In this document: in pieces, positions 52,671-63,087 of the stretch | Layout of the letters: every line of letters starts with the position of its first letter | Numbering within the stretch: position 1 is the stretch's first letter | DNA from: Thermococcus aggregans | GTDB taxonomy: Archaea > Methanobacteriota_B > Thermococci > Thermococcales > Thermococcaceae | Direction: 5' to 3' | NCBI RefSeq assembly: GCF_024022995.1 | Contig: NZ_CP099582.1 | Location: 434,001-498,000 of the forward strand | Length of the DNA stretch: 64,000 bases | Program-made: the position numbers and the translations under genes | The notes under the pieces: model-generated | Seen by the model: only the letters and a program-made list of their open reading frames with translations | The model's database searches: none | What the model was told of the DNA's origin: nothing

Positions 52671-53999
52671 ATGAAATTTGTAGATAGAGAAAGAGAGATG
52701 GCTCTGCTCCAGAAGGAATGGGAAAACAGGCCTTCCTTCGTAGTCCTTTACGGTAAAAGAAGAGTTGGGAAGACAAGACTTCTCCAAGAATTTTCCAAAG
52801 ACAAAAATCCCTTTTTCTTCACGTTCTCCCAAACAGTTAAGGAGATCCAAATTGAAGAGTTCAAACGAGAACTCGCAAAATTTCTCAATGATAAATGGCT
52901 CGAAAAGCTTGAACTCAATGATTGGAAGGAGCTTTTCACATACATGGCCGATAAACTTCCAGAAAAATCCCTAATAATCCTTGATGAGTTCACCTATGCC
53001 ATAAAAAGTGACAAGAAGGTATTGAGTGACCTTCAGAAGGTTTGGGATCACGAGTTAACCAGAAAAGATGTCATGCTCGTAATCTCCGGGTCTTTGCTTG
53101 GAATGATATGGGACGATATTTTGAGCTATGCTTCTCCTCTTTATGGTAGAAGGACAAGGGACATCCACCTTAAAGAGTTCGACTACTTAAACGCCCTAAA
53201 ATTCTTTGAAGATAAGGAATATGGTCTCAAAGTTTACATGCTTGTTGGAGGGATACCAACGTATCTCAACGTGGCGAAAAGATACAGAACGATTGAAGAT
53301 CTTGTAACAGAGGAATTCTTGAGCGATGGGGGATTTTTCTACAATGAACCATACATACTACTCTCTCAAGAGCTCAGAGAGCTTAAGATGTACTTTTCAA
53401 TACTGAGTGCCATTTCCCATGGAAATACGAGACTTGAAGAGATTGCCAACTTTGTGGGAAAGCCCGCAAGGAGCATCTACCCTTACATGGAAAATCTAAT
53501 ACGCTTAGGTTTTGTTGAAAAGGAAACTCCCATACTTGGAAAGAAAAAAAGAAGTTTGTACAAAATTAGAGATAGCCTCCTTCTCTCATGGTTTACATTA
53601 GTTTACCCGAATTGGGGGAAGATACCGATTGGGGCTGAAGTTGATAAAAATGCACTAGTAGCTCTCTTTTCGAGAAAATTTGAGGAAGTTGCGAAGGAGT
53701 TTTTGATATTAAAGAGGCCGTTTGACTTCAAGGAGGTTGGACGCTGGTGGTTTAAGGGAGAGGAGATAGATGTAGTTGCCATTGGAGAAAGCCAAGTTTA
53801 CCTCTTTGAGGTGAAGTGGAGCGATCTTGACGAAAAAAAAGCTGAAGCTGTCCTGAGATCTCTGAAGAAGAAAGCCAGACTGCTTGATTTTGATGGGGAT
53901 TTCTACTATGGAATAATAGCCAAATCGCTGAAAAACAAGAATGATCTTAGAGAAAAGGGCTTCTATGCATTTGACTTAGAGGATATTCTGGTGCTTTAG
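52671..53999 (+). CDS. Archaeal ATPase with C-terminal DUF234 (PD-(D/E)xK-like) domain
   Basis: 442 residues from ATG 52671 (GGTGGTGAT upstream). MKFVDREREMALLQKEWENR and VVLYGKRRVGKTRLLQEF (Walker A) define the archaeal STAND-like ATPase family; Walker B is KSLIILDEFTYAI. A winged-helix linker follows (LEEIANFVGKPARSIYPYME). The C-terminal DUF234 has GEEIDVVAIGESQVYLFEVKWSD, a nuclease-like D-ExK pattern. These lineage-expanded genes are often next to toxin-antitoxin loci, as here. Function unknown, possibly defence. Confidence 0.88.
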   Translation: MKFVDREREMALLQKEWENRPSFVVLYGKRRVGKTRLLQEFSKDKNPFFFTFSQTVKEIQIEEFKRELAKFLNDKWLEKLELNDWKELFTYMADKLPEKSLIILDEFTYAIKSDKKVLSDLQKVWDHELTRKDVMLVISGSLLGMIWDDILSYASPLYGRRTRDIHLKEFDYLNALKFFEDKEYGLKVYMLVGGIPTYLNVAKRYRTIEDLVTEEFLSDGGFFYNEPYILLSQELRELKMYFSILSAISHGNTRLEEIANFVGKPARSIYPYMENLIRLGFVEKETPILGKKKRSLYKIRDSLLLSWFTLVYPNWGKIPIGAEVDKNALVALFSRKFEEVAKEFLILKRPFDFKEVGRWWFKGEEIDVVAIGESQVYLFEVKWSDLDEKKAEAVLRSLKKKARLLDFDGDFYYGIIAKSLKNKNDLREKGFYAFDLEDILVL

Positions 54000-54005
54000 T
54001 CTTTT

Positions 54006-54296
54006 TCACTCCTTCTCGCACTCACAAGGATTCTTCCCGCAGTAGGGGCAGACGCCGGGGTATTTCTTTTTAGCGGCTTCTTCCACGTCAATACCCACTA
54101 TGTTAGCCAAGCTGACGAGCCATGCTAGAACGTCGGCAAACTCCTCTTCCATTGCTTCCTTATCTCCTTTCCTCAAAGCCTCCGCTAGCTCGCCTATCTC
54201 CTCGCTGAACCAGAGAAAAGTCTTCTCTAAGCCCCTTTTCTCATCTCTGTGGAAGTAAAGCTCCCTAATCAACTCTTGGAATTCCTTTATGTGCAT
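54006..54296 (-). CDS. MazG-like nucleotide pyrophosphohydrolase
   Basis: 96 residues. EEIGELAEALRKGDKEAMEEEFADVLAWL carries the EExxE(12-13)ExxD metal-binding signature of MazG/dUTPase-like all-alpha enzymes (residues 32-60). The C-terminal CPYCGKNPCEC probably binds zinc. It hydrolyses non-canonical or excess NTPs to NMP and pyrophosphate. AGGTGAGA precedes the ATG. Convergent with the ATPase gene. Confidence 0.88.
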   Translation of the reverse strand: MHIKEFQELIRELYFHRDEKRGLEKTFLWFSEEIGELAEALRKGDKEAMEEEFADVLAWLVSLANIVGIDVEEAAKKKYPGVCPYCGKNPCECEKE

Positions 54297-54449
54297 GTTC
54301 TCACCTCTATGAAGGCTCGGGTTGAGGTTTCATCACAATTCAGCGCAATTCGCTTTCCTCATTGCCCAGCTTTAAATTCTCAGGAGATTTTTAAACCTTA
54401 GCCAAAACTCATTTAAGGTTTGAAGTAGAAAATAGCTTAGTGATGGATT

Positions 54450-55028
54450 ATGGGATTATTCTCCTTTGGCTCAAAAAAGAATAAGGTCATCAAGATGCTT
54501 TCAGAGGGAGACACTGAGAGTATTCTCCGCTCTGCAGCGAAAGATCCAAAATACGTAGATGCCATTGTGGAGCTCTTCACTGAGGAAAACCCGGGGATAA
54601 GGGGAGATGTCCTTTTGCTTGTTGGCGAGCTTACGACCAGGCATAGAGACCTTATGATGCCGTACGTTGAAGAAGGGCTTCCCTTAAAGGTGCTTTCGCT
54701 TGTAAATGACCCCGATCCTTACGTTAAAGAAAACGCGATGCAGACTTTTGAAATCATGTTGAGGTACTTTCCATGGGTTGGAGAGAAGTTTAGGAATGAA
54801 ATAGCGTCCCTGCTACTTGATGTTCTTCAGGTGGGTGATAAGAACAGAAAGGCCTTTGCAATTCTAATGCTTGGGAGGCTTAAAGTGAAGGAAGCCATTC
54901 CTTTAATAGAGGAATTAAAAAACGTCAGTGATGCCGTGATTTTGCCTCTGGAGGGCATTAAATGGGTGCCCCTTGGGGAGATAGCAGATAGAGTTATAAA
55001 AGAACTTGGGGGTGGTGTAAATGATTAA
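54450..55028 (+). CDS. HEAT-repeat protein
   Basis: 192 residues of helix pairs with HEAT-like phrases: PKYVDAIVELFTEENPGIRG, then LPLKVLSLVNDPDPYVKENA, then KAFAILMLGRLKVKEAIPLI. No catalytic motif. It probably acts as a scaffold in the cytoplasm. It overlaps the BofA-like gene by eight bases and thus heads a two-gene operon, with aRF1 following 78 bases later. Confidence 0.75.
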   Translation: MGLFSFGSKKNKVIKMLSEGDTESILRSAAKDPKYVDAIVELFTEENPGIRGDVLLLVGELTTRHRDLMMPYVEEGLPLKVLSLVNDPDPYVKENAMQTFEIMLRYFPWVGEKFRNEIASLLLDVLQVGDKNRKAFAILMLGRLKVKEAIPLIEELKNVSDAVILPLEGIKWVPLGEIADRVIKELGGGVND

Positions 55029-55257
55029 CGTCATTGTATTCCTTGTACTACTAATAATTGCCGCGGTAATAGTGGTTAAGCTGACCTTTGCTGTCCTCAG
55101 ATGGATGGCAATGAACGCTGTAGTGGGTCTAATCCTCGTAGGGGTTCTAAATTATCTCGGAGTTACACATATAGAGCTCAACCTCATAAACTTCCTTATA
55201 ATAGCCGTAGGCGGAATTTTGGGCGTTTTTCTTCTGGCTTTCTTGTCCTTCCTTTAG
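55021..55257 (+). CDS. BofA/SigmaK-factor processing regulator-like membrane protein
   Basis: 78 residues with three hydrophobic stretches (1-20, 28-45, 52-78) and the conserved NAVVGLILVGVLNYLG loop of Pfam BofA proteins. In bacilli BofA restrains an intramembrane protease; in archaea the role is unknown. GGGGGTGGTGTAA precedes its ATG inside the HEAT gene. Confidence 0.75.
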   Translation: MINVIVFLVLLIIAAVIVVKLTFAVLRWMAMNAVVGLILVGVLNYLGVTHIELNLINFLIIAVGGILGVFLLAFLSFL

Positions 55258-55335
55258 TCCTTTCCAAACCTTTATAAAGTCGAATTTTTAAAAATGCTGA
55301 GGGAGAGAGAAAATAAGTTGTTAGAGGTGATGTTC

Positions 55336-56583
55336 ATGTCTCACAAATCAGCAGAGATGTATGAGCTTAAAAAGAAGGTTGAAGAGCTTAAAAAGATTAG
55401 AGGCCGAGGTACTGAGCTTGTATCTCTTTACATTCCTGCCGGATATGACATAAATAAGGTCATGCAGCAGCTTAGAGAGGAGTATGGTACGGCACAGAAC
55501 ATTAAATCAAAGACAACTCGAAAAAACGTCCTTGGGGCTCTGGAAAGGGCAATGCAGCACCTAAAGCTCTACAAGCAAACCCCAGAGACGGGCTTAGCAT
55601 TGTTCGTTGGTAACGTTAGCGAGCAAGAGGGTGTAACAGACATACAGCTTTTTGCAATAATACCACCTGAGCCCTTAAACGTCAGGCTCTATCGATGTGA
55701 CCAAACTTTTGTAACCGAGCCCCTTGAGGAGATGCTTCGAGTTAAGGACGCTTATGGCTTGATAACAGTCGAAAAGAACGAGGCAACGATAGGCCTTCTG
55801 AGGGGCAAAAAGATAGAGGTTATTGAGGAGCTTACCTCCAACGTTCCCGGAAAGACAAGAGCCGGTGGTCAGTCGGCACGAAGATATGAGAGGATTAGGG
55901 AGCAAGAGACTCATGAATTCATGAAGAGAATAGGGGAACATGCAACGGAAGCTTTCCTTCCACTGCTTGAAAAAGGCGAACTCAAAGGAATCATCGTCGG
56001 CGGTCCCGGACCTACAAAGGAGGAATTCGTTGAGGGAGACTACCTCCACCACGAGCTTAAGAAGAAAATCATAGGCGTTGTTGATATAAGCTACCACGGC
56101 GAATACGGGTTGAGAGAGCTCGTTGAAAAAGCAAGTGACATACTAAAGGAGCACGAGGTAGTTAAGGAGAGGAAACTCGTTCAAGAGTTCTTCAGGCACT
56201 TGGTTAAGGACACAGGTCTTATAACCTATGGAGAAAAGGAAGTAAGAAACGCTTTGGAGCTTGGGGCTGTTGATGTGCTCTTGATAAGCGAGGGCTACGA
56301 TAGGGTTCGCGTTAGGGCAAAGTGCAACCACTGTGGCTGGGAAGAACTCAAGACAATGACTGAAAGCGAGTATGAAACTTATAAGAAAAACCTCAAAACA
56401 TGCCCCAAGTGCGGAAGCCAAAACATAAGCTTTGAAAAATGGGACGTCGCTGAGGAGTTAATAAAAATGGCAGAAGAAAGCGGTGCCGACGTGGAAGTAA
56501 TTTCCCTCGACACTGAGGAAGGCCAGCAGTTCTACAGGGCATTCGGAGGACTTGGAGCGATTCTAAGGTACAGGATCCAGTGA
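55336..56583 (+). CDS. prf1: Peptide chain release factor aRF1
   Basis: 415 residues from ATG 55336 (GGTGA upstream). The N domain has the stop-codon reading motif NIKS (in [13 protein letters not shown]) and YxxCxxxF-like LYRCDQTF. The M domain has the GGQ loop ([13 protein letters not shown]) that triggers peptidyl-tRNA hydrolysis. The C domain includes a zinc ribbon (CNHCGWEEL and CPKCGSQ). It recognises all three stop codons. The 3' end overlaps the convergent DapA-like gene by 21 bases. Confidence 0.97.
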   Translation: MSHKSAEMYELKKKVEELKKIRGRGTELVSLYIPAGYDINKVMQQLREEYGTAQNIKSKTTRKNVLGALERAMQHLKLYKQTPETGLALFVGNVSEQEGVTDIQLFAIIPPEPLNVRLYRCDQTFVTEPLEEMLRVKDAYGLITVEKNEATIGLLRGKKIEVIEELTSNVPGKTRAGGQSARRYERIREQETHEFMKRIGEHATEAFLPLLEKGELKGIIVGGPGPTKEEFVEGDYLHHELKKKIIGVVDISYHGEYGLRELVEKASDILKEHEVVKERKLVQEFFRHLVKDTGLITYGEKEVRNALELGAVDVLLISEGYDRVRVRAKCNHCGWEELKTMTESEYETYKKNLKTCPKCGSQNISFEKWDVAEELIKMAEESGADVEVISLDTEEGQQFYRAFGGLGAILRYRIQ

Positions 56584-57450
56584 TGCTAGTAGCTCTCTTA
56601 TCTTCTCCCTCACTTCTTCTCCGTCCATGGTGTACGGTGGTCTGAGGACGGGTTTTATTGAAAAGCCTCTTATGCTCATTGCTATTTTTATTGCAGAGCT
56701 GAATGAGGATGCAATGTTATAAACCTTTGAGAGCTTTGCGAGCTTCTTAGCATATTCAACAGCCTTTTCAAAGTTCTTTTCCTCAAAGGCCTTGTAAAGA
56801 GCGAGGTGGAGCTCTGGGGCAAAGTTTGCACATGCCATTATCCCCCCATCTCCGCCAAGGATAAGCGTGTTGAGGAAGTGCTGATCCAAACCAGTGAAAA
56901 CCTTGAAATCTTTTCTTTCTCCTTTAACCTCAAAGATGACATCTCTCACATGGTTTATGCTGTCTATGGTTTCCTTTATGCCCGCTATATTTGAATACTC
57001 CATGGCGAGCCTTTTGATGAGTGGAACGCTTAATGAATTAGCACAGCTCGGGATGTTGTAAAGGATTATTGGGATGTCCGTTTTTTCGGCAACTAATGAA
57101 TAGTGGTTGAAAAGTGCCTCGTCGCTGAGCGGGCAGTAATACGGGGGAGCTATGACGACGTAATCCGCTCCAATGTCTTGAGCGTGCTTGGTAAGTTCAA
57201 TAACTTCAAAGGTGTTTGTTGAAGCCGTCCCCACAAGATAAAACGTCGAAGTTACGAGTTCTCTCCCCTTCTCCGCGAGAAACTTCTTTTCCTCAAAGCT
57301 AAGGCTTGTGAATTCCCCGGTTGTTGCGTTGATAAAAATCCCGTGGACTCCGGCTTTTTGGAGATAGTTTATGTGTTCCTCCAATGCTTGCAGGTCTATG
57401 GAGTAGTCTTCGTTAAAAGGTGTTACAAGCGGAACTATAACTCCTCTCAT
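56563..57450 (-). CDS. DapA/N-acetylneuraminate lyase superfamily aldolase
   Basis: 295 residues from ATG 57450 (TTGGTGATTCA upstream). TIM-barrel class I aldolase: [20 protein letters not shown], the TTGEF carboxylate-binding loop, catalytic Tyr in IILYNIPSC, and Schiff-base Lys in [10 protein letters not shown]. Candidates are 4-hydroxy-tetrahydrodipicolinate synthase or a 2-keto-3-deoxy-sugar-acid aldolase. No lysine genes are nearby, so I leave the substrate open. Confidence 0.88.
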   Translation of the reverse strand: MRGVIVPLVTPFNEDYSIDLQALEEHINYLQKAGVHGIFINATTGEFTSLSFEEKKFLAEKGRELVTSTFYLVGTASTNTFEVIELTKHAQDIGADYVVIAPPYYCPLSDEALFNHYSLVAEKTDIPIILYNIPSCANSLSVPLIKRLAMEYSNIAGIKETIDSINHVRDVIFEVKGERKDFKVFTGLDQHFLNTLILGGDGGIMACANFAPELHLALYKAFEEKNFEKAVEYAKKLAKLSKVYNIASSFSSAIKIAMSIRGFSIKPVLRPPYTMDGEEVREKIRELLASLDPVP

Positions 57451-57543
57451 TGAATCACCAAAATAAATAGGGCTCAAGATATTTTAGGTTTGTGGAATAT
57501 TCATATTCTTCCTGAAACTTTCAGAAGAGAAAAAGAAAAAGGC

Positions 57544-59511
<1,968 letters not shown>

Positions 59512-59548
59512 TTAAAAACTACCCGCTTTAAATTTGTCTGTGGTGGGT

Positions 59549-59836
59549 ATGAAAAGGATAGGTGAGCACAAAGCCAAAAAAGGTCTTATAAGGTTTGAAA
59601 TTGAGGATGAAGACGGCATTGCAAAAGACGTAAAGATTACCGGCGACTTTTTTGTCTATCCAGAGGAGACAATCGGCGAACTTGAGAACGCCTTAAAGGG
59701 AAAACGGCTTGAGGAACTTGAGAAAGCAATAGAAGAGTTCTTTGCGGTAAGGCTGGACGTTGAGATGCCTTACATAAACGTTGAGGACTTTAAGGTCGCC
59801 CTTAAAAATGCTCTGCGTGGTGAAAATGAGAACTAA
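59549..59836 (+). CDS. Lipoate-protein ligase C-terminal domain-like protein (LplB-type)
   Basis: 95 residues from ATG 59549 (GGTGGGT upstream). GLIRFEIEDEDGIAKDVKIT, then FFVYPEETIGELENALKGKR and LEKAIEEFFAVRLDVEMPYI match the stand-alone C-terminal (accessory) domain of bipartite archaeal lipoate ligases. The catalytic N-terminal protein (LplA) is not in this window. The last codons overlap the SpoIIM-like gene. Confidence 0.75.
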   Translation: MKRIGEHKAKKGLIRFEIEDEDGIAKDVKITGDFFVYPEETIGELENALKGKRLEELEKAIEEFFAVRLDVEMPYINVEDFKVALKNALRGENEN

Positions 59837-60383
59837 AGTCTTCTACGCTTTTCTTGGAGTCTTTCTCACTGGAGTTCTCTTTGGGGTAGTATTCTCTATT
59901 TTGAGTCCGAGCTCCGCTGAGAACTTATTCTCAAACCTTAGGCAGTTTTTTGGAGGAGTTGTGGAGGAAAACACCGACAAATTTGGCCTTTTCGCCTTTA
60001 TATTTCTCAACAATTCGAGAGTTGCAGTGATATGTGCTCTTGGCGGCCTACTTTTTGGCATAGTTCCCGCGGGGATACTGTTCTTTAATGGCTTTATAGT
60101 AGGTATAGTGATCAAATACTTCAACGCGCAGGGAGAAAGCTTGGCAAAAATCCTTCTGGCGATTATCCCCCATGGAATAATAGAGATCCCGGCTTTTGCA
60201 GTTGCGGGCCTTGGTGGGGTGGAGTGGTATCTTGAGCTAATTAACGGAGAAGGAAGCTTAGGAGAGAGGTTCTTGAGCGGATTCAGAAAATCCATGAAAA
60301 TGCTTGCTTTGTCTTTGATAATGCTCCTAGTGGCAGCATTTGTTGAAGCTTATGTCACTCCAGTTATCGCTTCGGTTGTTTAA
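59826..60383 (+). CDS. SpoIIM/DUF95-like membrane protein
   Basis: 186 residues from ATG 59826 (GGTGA upstream). Five or so membrane spans and the family phrases FIFLNNSRVAVICALGGLLFG, IVPAGILFFNGFIVGIV and LLAIIPHGIIEIPAFAVAG identify the SpoIIM (stage II sporulation M-like) family. In archaea it is presumed to be a membrane remodelling or transport protein; its role is unknown. It overlaps the preceding small gene by 11 bases. Confidence 0.85.
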   Translation: MRTKVFYAFLGVFLTGVLFGVVFSILSPSSAENLFSNLRQFFGGVVEENTDKFGLFAFIFLNNSRVAVICALGGLLFGIVPAGILFFNGFIVGIVIKYFNAQGESLAKILLAIIPHGIIEIPAFAVAGLGGVEWYLELINGEGSLGERFLSGFRKSMKMLALSLIMLLVAAFVEAYVTPVIASVV

Positions 60384-60414
60384 AATGAAATCAAAGAAAA
60401 AGTAATTTTAACTT

Positions 60415-61503
60415 TCATCTTTTGTCCACTAGCTCTCCTGCGGCAACTTTTGGAGCAGGGAAGGTGCCGTATTCCTCGTAAATTTCGACTTCTCTTAAGA
60501 ATGCATCTATTGGGTTTTCCATGGATGCAATTACACTTCTAATATGCTTCCTAAACGCCCCGTTCTTTCTCATAAGCTCCCAGGCCTTTTCTGAAACCTT
60601 TATGGGGTCTGTTGAGTGGAACTTAATGCCAAGGCTTATAAGCCACTTTGTGATTGCCAAAAGCCTGCCTGGGTAAGTTGAAATGGTCGGAGTTCCTAAA
60701 GCCAGGGCTTCTCTGTTCATTGTTCCTCCTGCACCGATCATCAGCTTTGCATAGTAAAGGAGAGACAAGCTGTCTGTAACGTGTTCTGGGATTATGACGT
60801 TCTCAAAGTGTTCAAAGCGCTTCTTTTGACTTTCCGTTCTTGGGAATAGAACTATGGGAATTTCGGGGAGTAAGGGAATCACGTTTTCGAGGACACTCTT
60901 CTCGGCATCGCCGTTAAAGTAGTTGGCCTTTATAGGTTCGGTTCTCATTACAATGTAGCTGTATGGGGATAAGCCGAGTTCTTTTAGGGGCTTTTTGCTG
61001 GGGATGAAGCCATAGATGTGGGCTAATTCGGGAATGCCGTTTATTGGCTTAAGGGAATTTACATCTGCCCCGCATTTTATGAGTTCATATGCGTCTATGG
61101 CCTTTGGATAGATTAATCTTCTCGTGAAGGGCAGCATGAGCTTGTTGACAGCTACGGCAGTGTCGTTGTCGGCAAACCCAATTGTGGGAATTCCCAATCC
61201 AAAAGCCACCCTTGGAGCTTCGGGAGAATTTTTATAGAGGGCCAAATCCGGTTTTTCCTCAATTATGAGTTTGGATAGCTTGTATTGTCTTTCGGTACTT
61301 GCTATAAGCTTTCCTTCAAGAGTTGATCCGCCGTGTTTGCCCACAACATAGTAATCTATCCCCAACATGTCCAAAATTCCAGTTAGGCCGTCAAATTCCC
61401 TTGTAGTTACCAACACTTCGTGCCCTCTCTTTTCGAGCTCCCTGATTATACCTTTGAAAAAGTGAGCGTGAGGTGAGTTGACAATATCTATCCATATCTT
61501 CAC
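60415..61503 (-). CDS. DUF354 family, glycosyltransferase-like protein
   Basis: 362 residues from GTG 61503 (GGGTGA upstream); GTG 61512 is also possible. GT-B-like fold: KIWIDIVNSPHAHFFKGIIR at the N-terminus, PSAL-like DLALYKNSPEAPRVAFGLG, and a C-terminal part with MIGAGGTMNREALALGTPTI resembling the donor-binding loop of MurG or UDP-GlcNAc epimerase. DUF354 genes cluster with surface-sugar genes in archaea, and the next genes in this window are WecC- and WecB-like, which fits. Confidence 0.82.
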   Translation of the reverse strand: MKIWIDIVNSPHAHFFKGIIRELEKRGHEVLVTTREFDGLTGILDMLGIDYYVVGKHGGSTLEGKLIASTERQYKLSKLIIEEKPDLALYKNSPEAPRVAFGLGIPTIGFADNDTAVAVNKLMLPFTRRLIYPKAIDAYELIKCGADVNSLKPINGIPELAHIYGFIPSKKPLKELGLSPYSYIVMRTEPIKANYFNGDAEKSVLENVIPLLPEIPIVLFPRTESQKKRFEHFENVIIPEHVTDSLSLLYYAKLMIGAGGTMNREALALGTPTISTYPGRLLAITKWLISLGIKFHSTDPIKVSEKAWELMRKNGAFRKHIRSVIASMENPIDAFLREVEIYEEYGTFPAPKVAAGELVDKR

Positions 61504-61800
61504 GAATTTCACCCATTGTTATGAACAGCCTTGTCCATTAAAAGGGTTTCCATAAAACGGTTTTCTAACCTTAACTTCTCAAGCTACAGTATGGTTCTTT
61601 GTTTTGTTAATCGTTTATTACGCTTTCAGTTCTTGAAATAATGCATAAAATCAAAGTAATTTGTCAAATCTCCCTCAATAAATGTGTTTTGGGCGAATTT
61701 TCCTGAAGTTTCTTGAGAAATCTTCGGGATTACCACTTGAAATTGTTTCGTGGAAAAACCTTAAATTTTGATGTTCAATCTTTCTCCTTGGTGAGAACGC

Positions 61801-63087
61801 ATGAGAGAAAAAATAGCTGACAGAAGCGCTGAGATTGCTGTTATAGGCTTAGGTTATATCGGTCTCCCTACGGCAATCATGTTTGCCAATGCTGGATTCA
61901 AAGTTGTAGGGTATGAAATAAGGGAAGATGTTGTGAAAAAAGTAAATTCTGGAACTTCTCATATAATTGAGCCCGAAATAGAGGATATGTTAAGGAAGGC
62001 AATTGAAAACGGAAATTTGAGAGCCACCTCGGATAAAAAAGAGATAGCGGGTAAAGATGTCTACATAATATGTGTCCAGACTCCCCTGAAAGAAGATAAA
62101 ACTCCGGATTTAAGTTATCTTGAAAACGCCGTCAGAACGACTGCTGAATCCATGAAGAAAGGCTCTCTCGTGATCATAGAGAGTACTGTTCCCCCCATGA
62201 CGACCCTAAGAATGGCAAAGCTTATAGAAGACATAACCGGGTTTAAGGCTGGAGAGGACTTTTACATGGTTCATGCTCCCGAAAGGGTCATGCCGAGAAG
62301 GATATTCAAGGAGCTCGTTTATAATTCCAGAATACTTGGAGGAATAAACGAAGAAAGCGCCGAACTAGCTGAACTTTTGTACAGAACCTTTGTAAAAGGT
62401 CAGATTTTCAAGACGAACTCTACCACAAGTGAAATGGTAAAGCTCATGGAGAACACCTTCAGAGATGTGAACATTGCTCTGGCAAACGAGTTCGCATTTT
62501 TAGCTCACCAATATGGAATTGATGTTTTCGAGGCTATTGAGCTCGCTAATACCCATCCGAGAGTTAAAATACACATGCCGGGAATTGGTGTTGGCGGTCA
62601 TTGCTTGCCAAAAGACTCCTATTTGCTTCTCAGTTCTGCAAAAGAAGATTTTGGATTGATAAAGAAAGCAAGAGAAATCAATGAAGACATGCCTCTCTTT
62701 GCAAAGGATCTTCTTATAGATGCCCTGAAAACAATTAACCTTCCTGTAGAAGAAGCGATTGTAGTGGTTTTGGGACTGGCATACAAGGGTTATTCAGACG
62801 ATACAAGGAATTCACCAGCCCTTAAGTTTATTGAAGAGATAAAAGATATCGTTATGGAAGTGAGAACTTACGACCCCTATGTAAAGGGAACGCATGAGAA
62901 CCTTGAAGATGCCCTAAAGGGAGCAGACGCCGTTGTGATAGCGACTGATCATCCAGAATTTAAGACTCTGGACTGGCAGGCACTGGGAAGGCTTATGAGG
63001 AACAAAATTCTTATAGACGGGAGACATGTTGTGAAGAATCCTCCGAAAGGGTTTGTATTTAAGGGAATCGGGAGGGGCGAGTATTGA
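61801..63087 (+). CDS. wecC: UDP-N-acetyl-D-mannosamine dehydrogenase (nucleotide sugar dehydrogenase)
   Basis: 428 residues. NAD-binding IAVIGLGYIGLPTAIMFANA at the N-terminus; substrate-domain TTSEMVKLMENTFRDVNIAL; catalytic Cys268 in GVGGHCLPKDSYLL; and C-terminal VVLGLAYKGYSDDTRNSPAL. It oxidises UDP-ManNAc (or a related UDP-sugar) to the uronate used in glycans for S-layer or archaellin glycosylation. The adjoining epimerase gene makes UDP-ManNAc, supporting this substrate. The 300 bases upstream (61504-61800) hold no gene, only an AT-rich promoter-like stretch. Confidence 0.93.
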   Translation: MREKIADRSAEIAVIGLGYIGLPTAIMFANAGFKVVGYEIREDVVKKVNSGTSHIIEPEIEDMLRKAIENGNLRATSDKKEIAGKDVYIICVQTPLKEDKTPDLSYLENAVRTTAESMKKGSLVIIESTVPPMTTLRMAKLIEDITGFKAGEDFYMVHAPERVMPRRIFKELVYNSRILGGINEESAELAELLYRTFVKGQIFKTNSTTSEMVKLMENTFRDVNIALANEFAFLAHQYGIDVFEAIELANTHPRVKIHMPGIGVGGHCLPKDSYLLLSSAKEDFGLIKKAREINEDMPLFAKDLLIDALKTINLPVEEAIVVVLGLAYKGYSDDTRNSPALKFIEEIKDIVMEVRTYDPYVKGTHENLEDALKGADAVVIATDHPEFKTLDWQALGRLMRNKILIDGRHVVKNPPKGFVFKGIGRGEY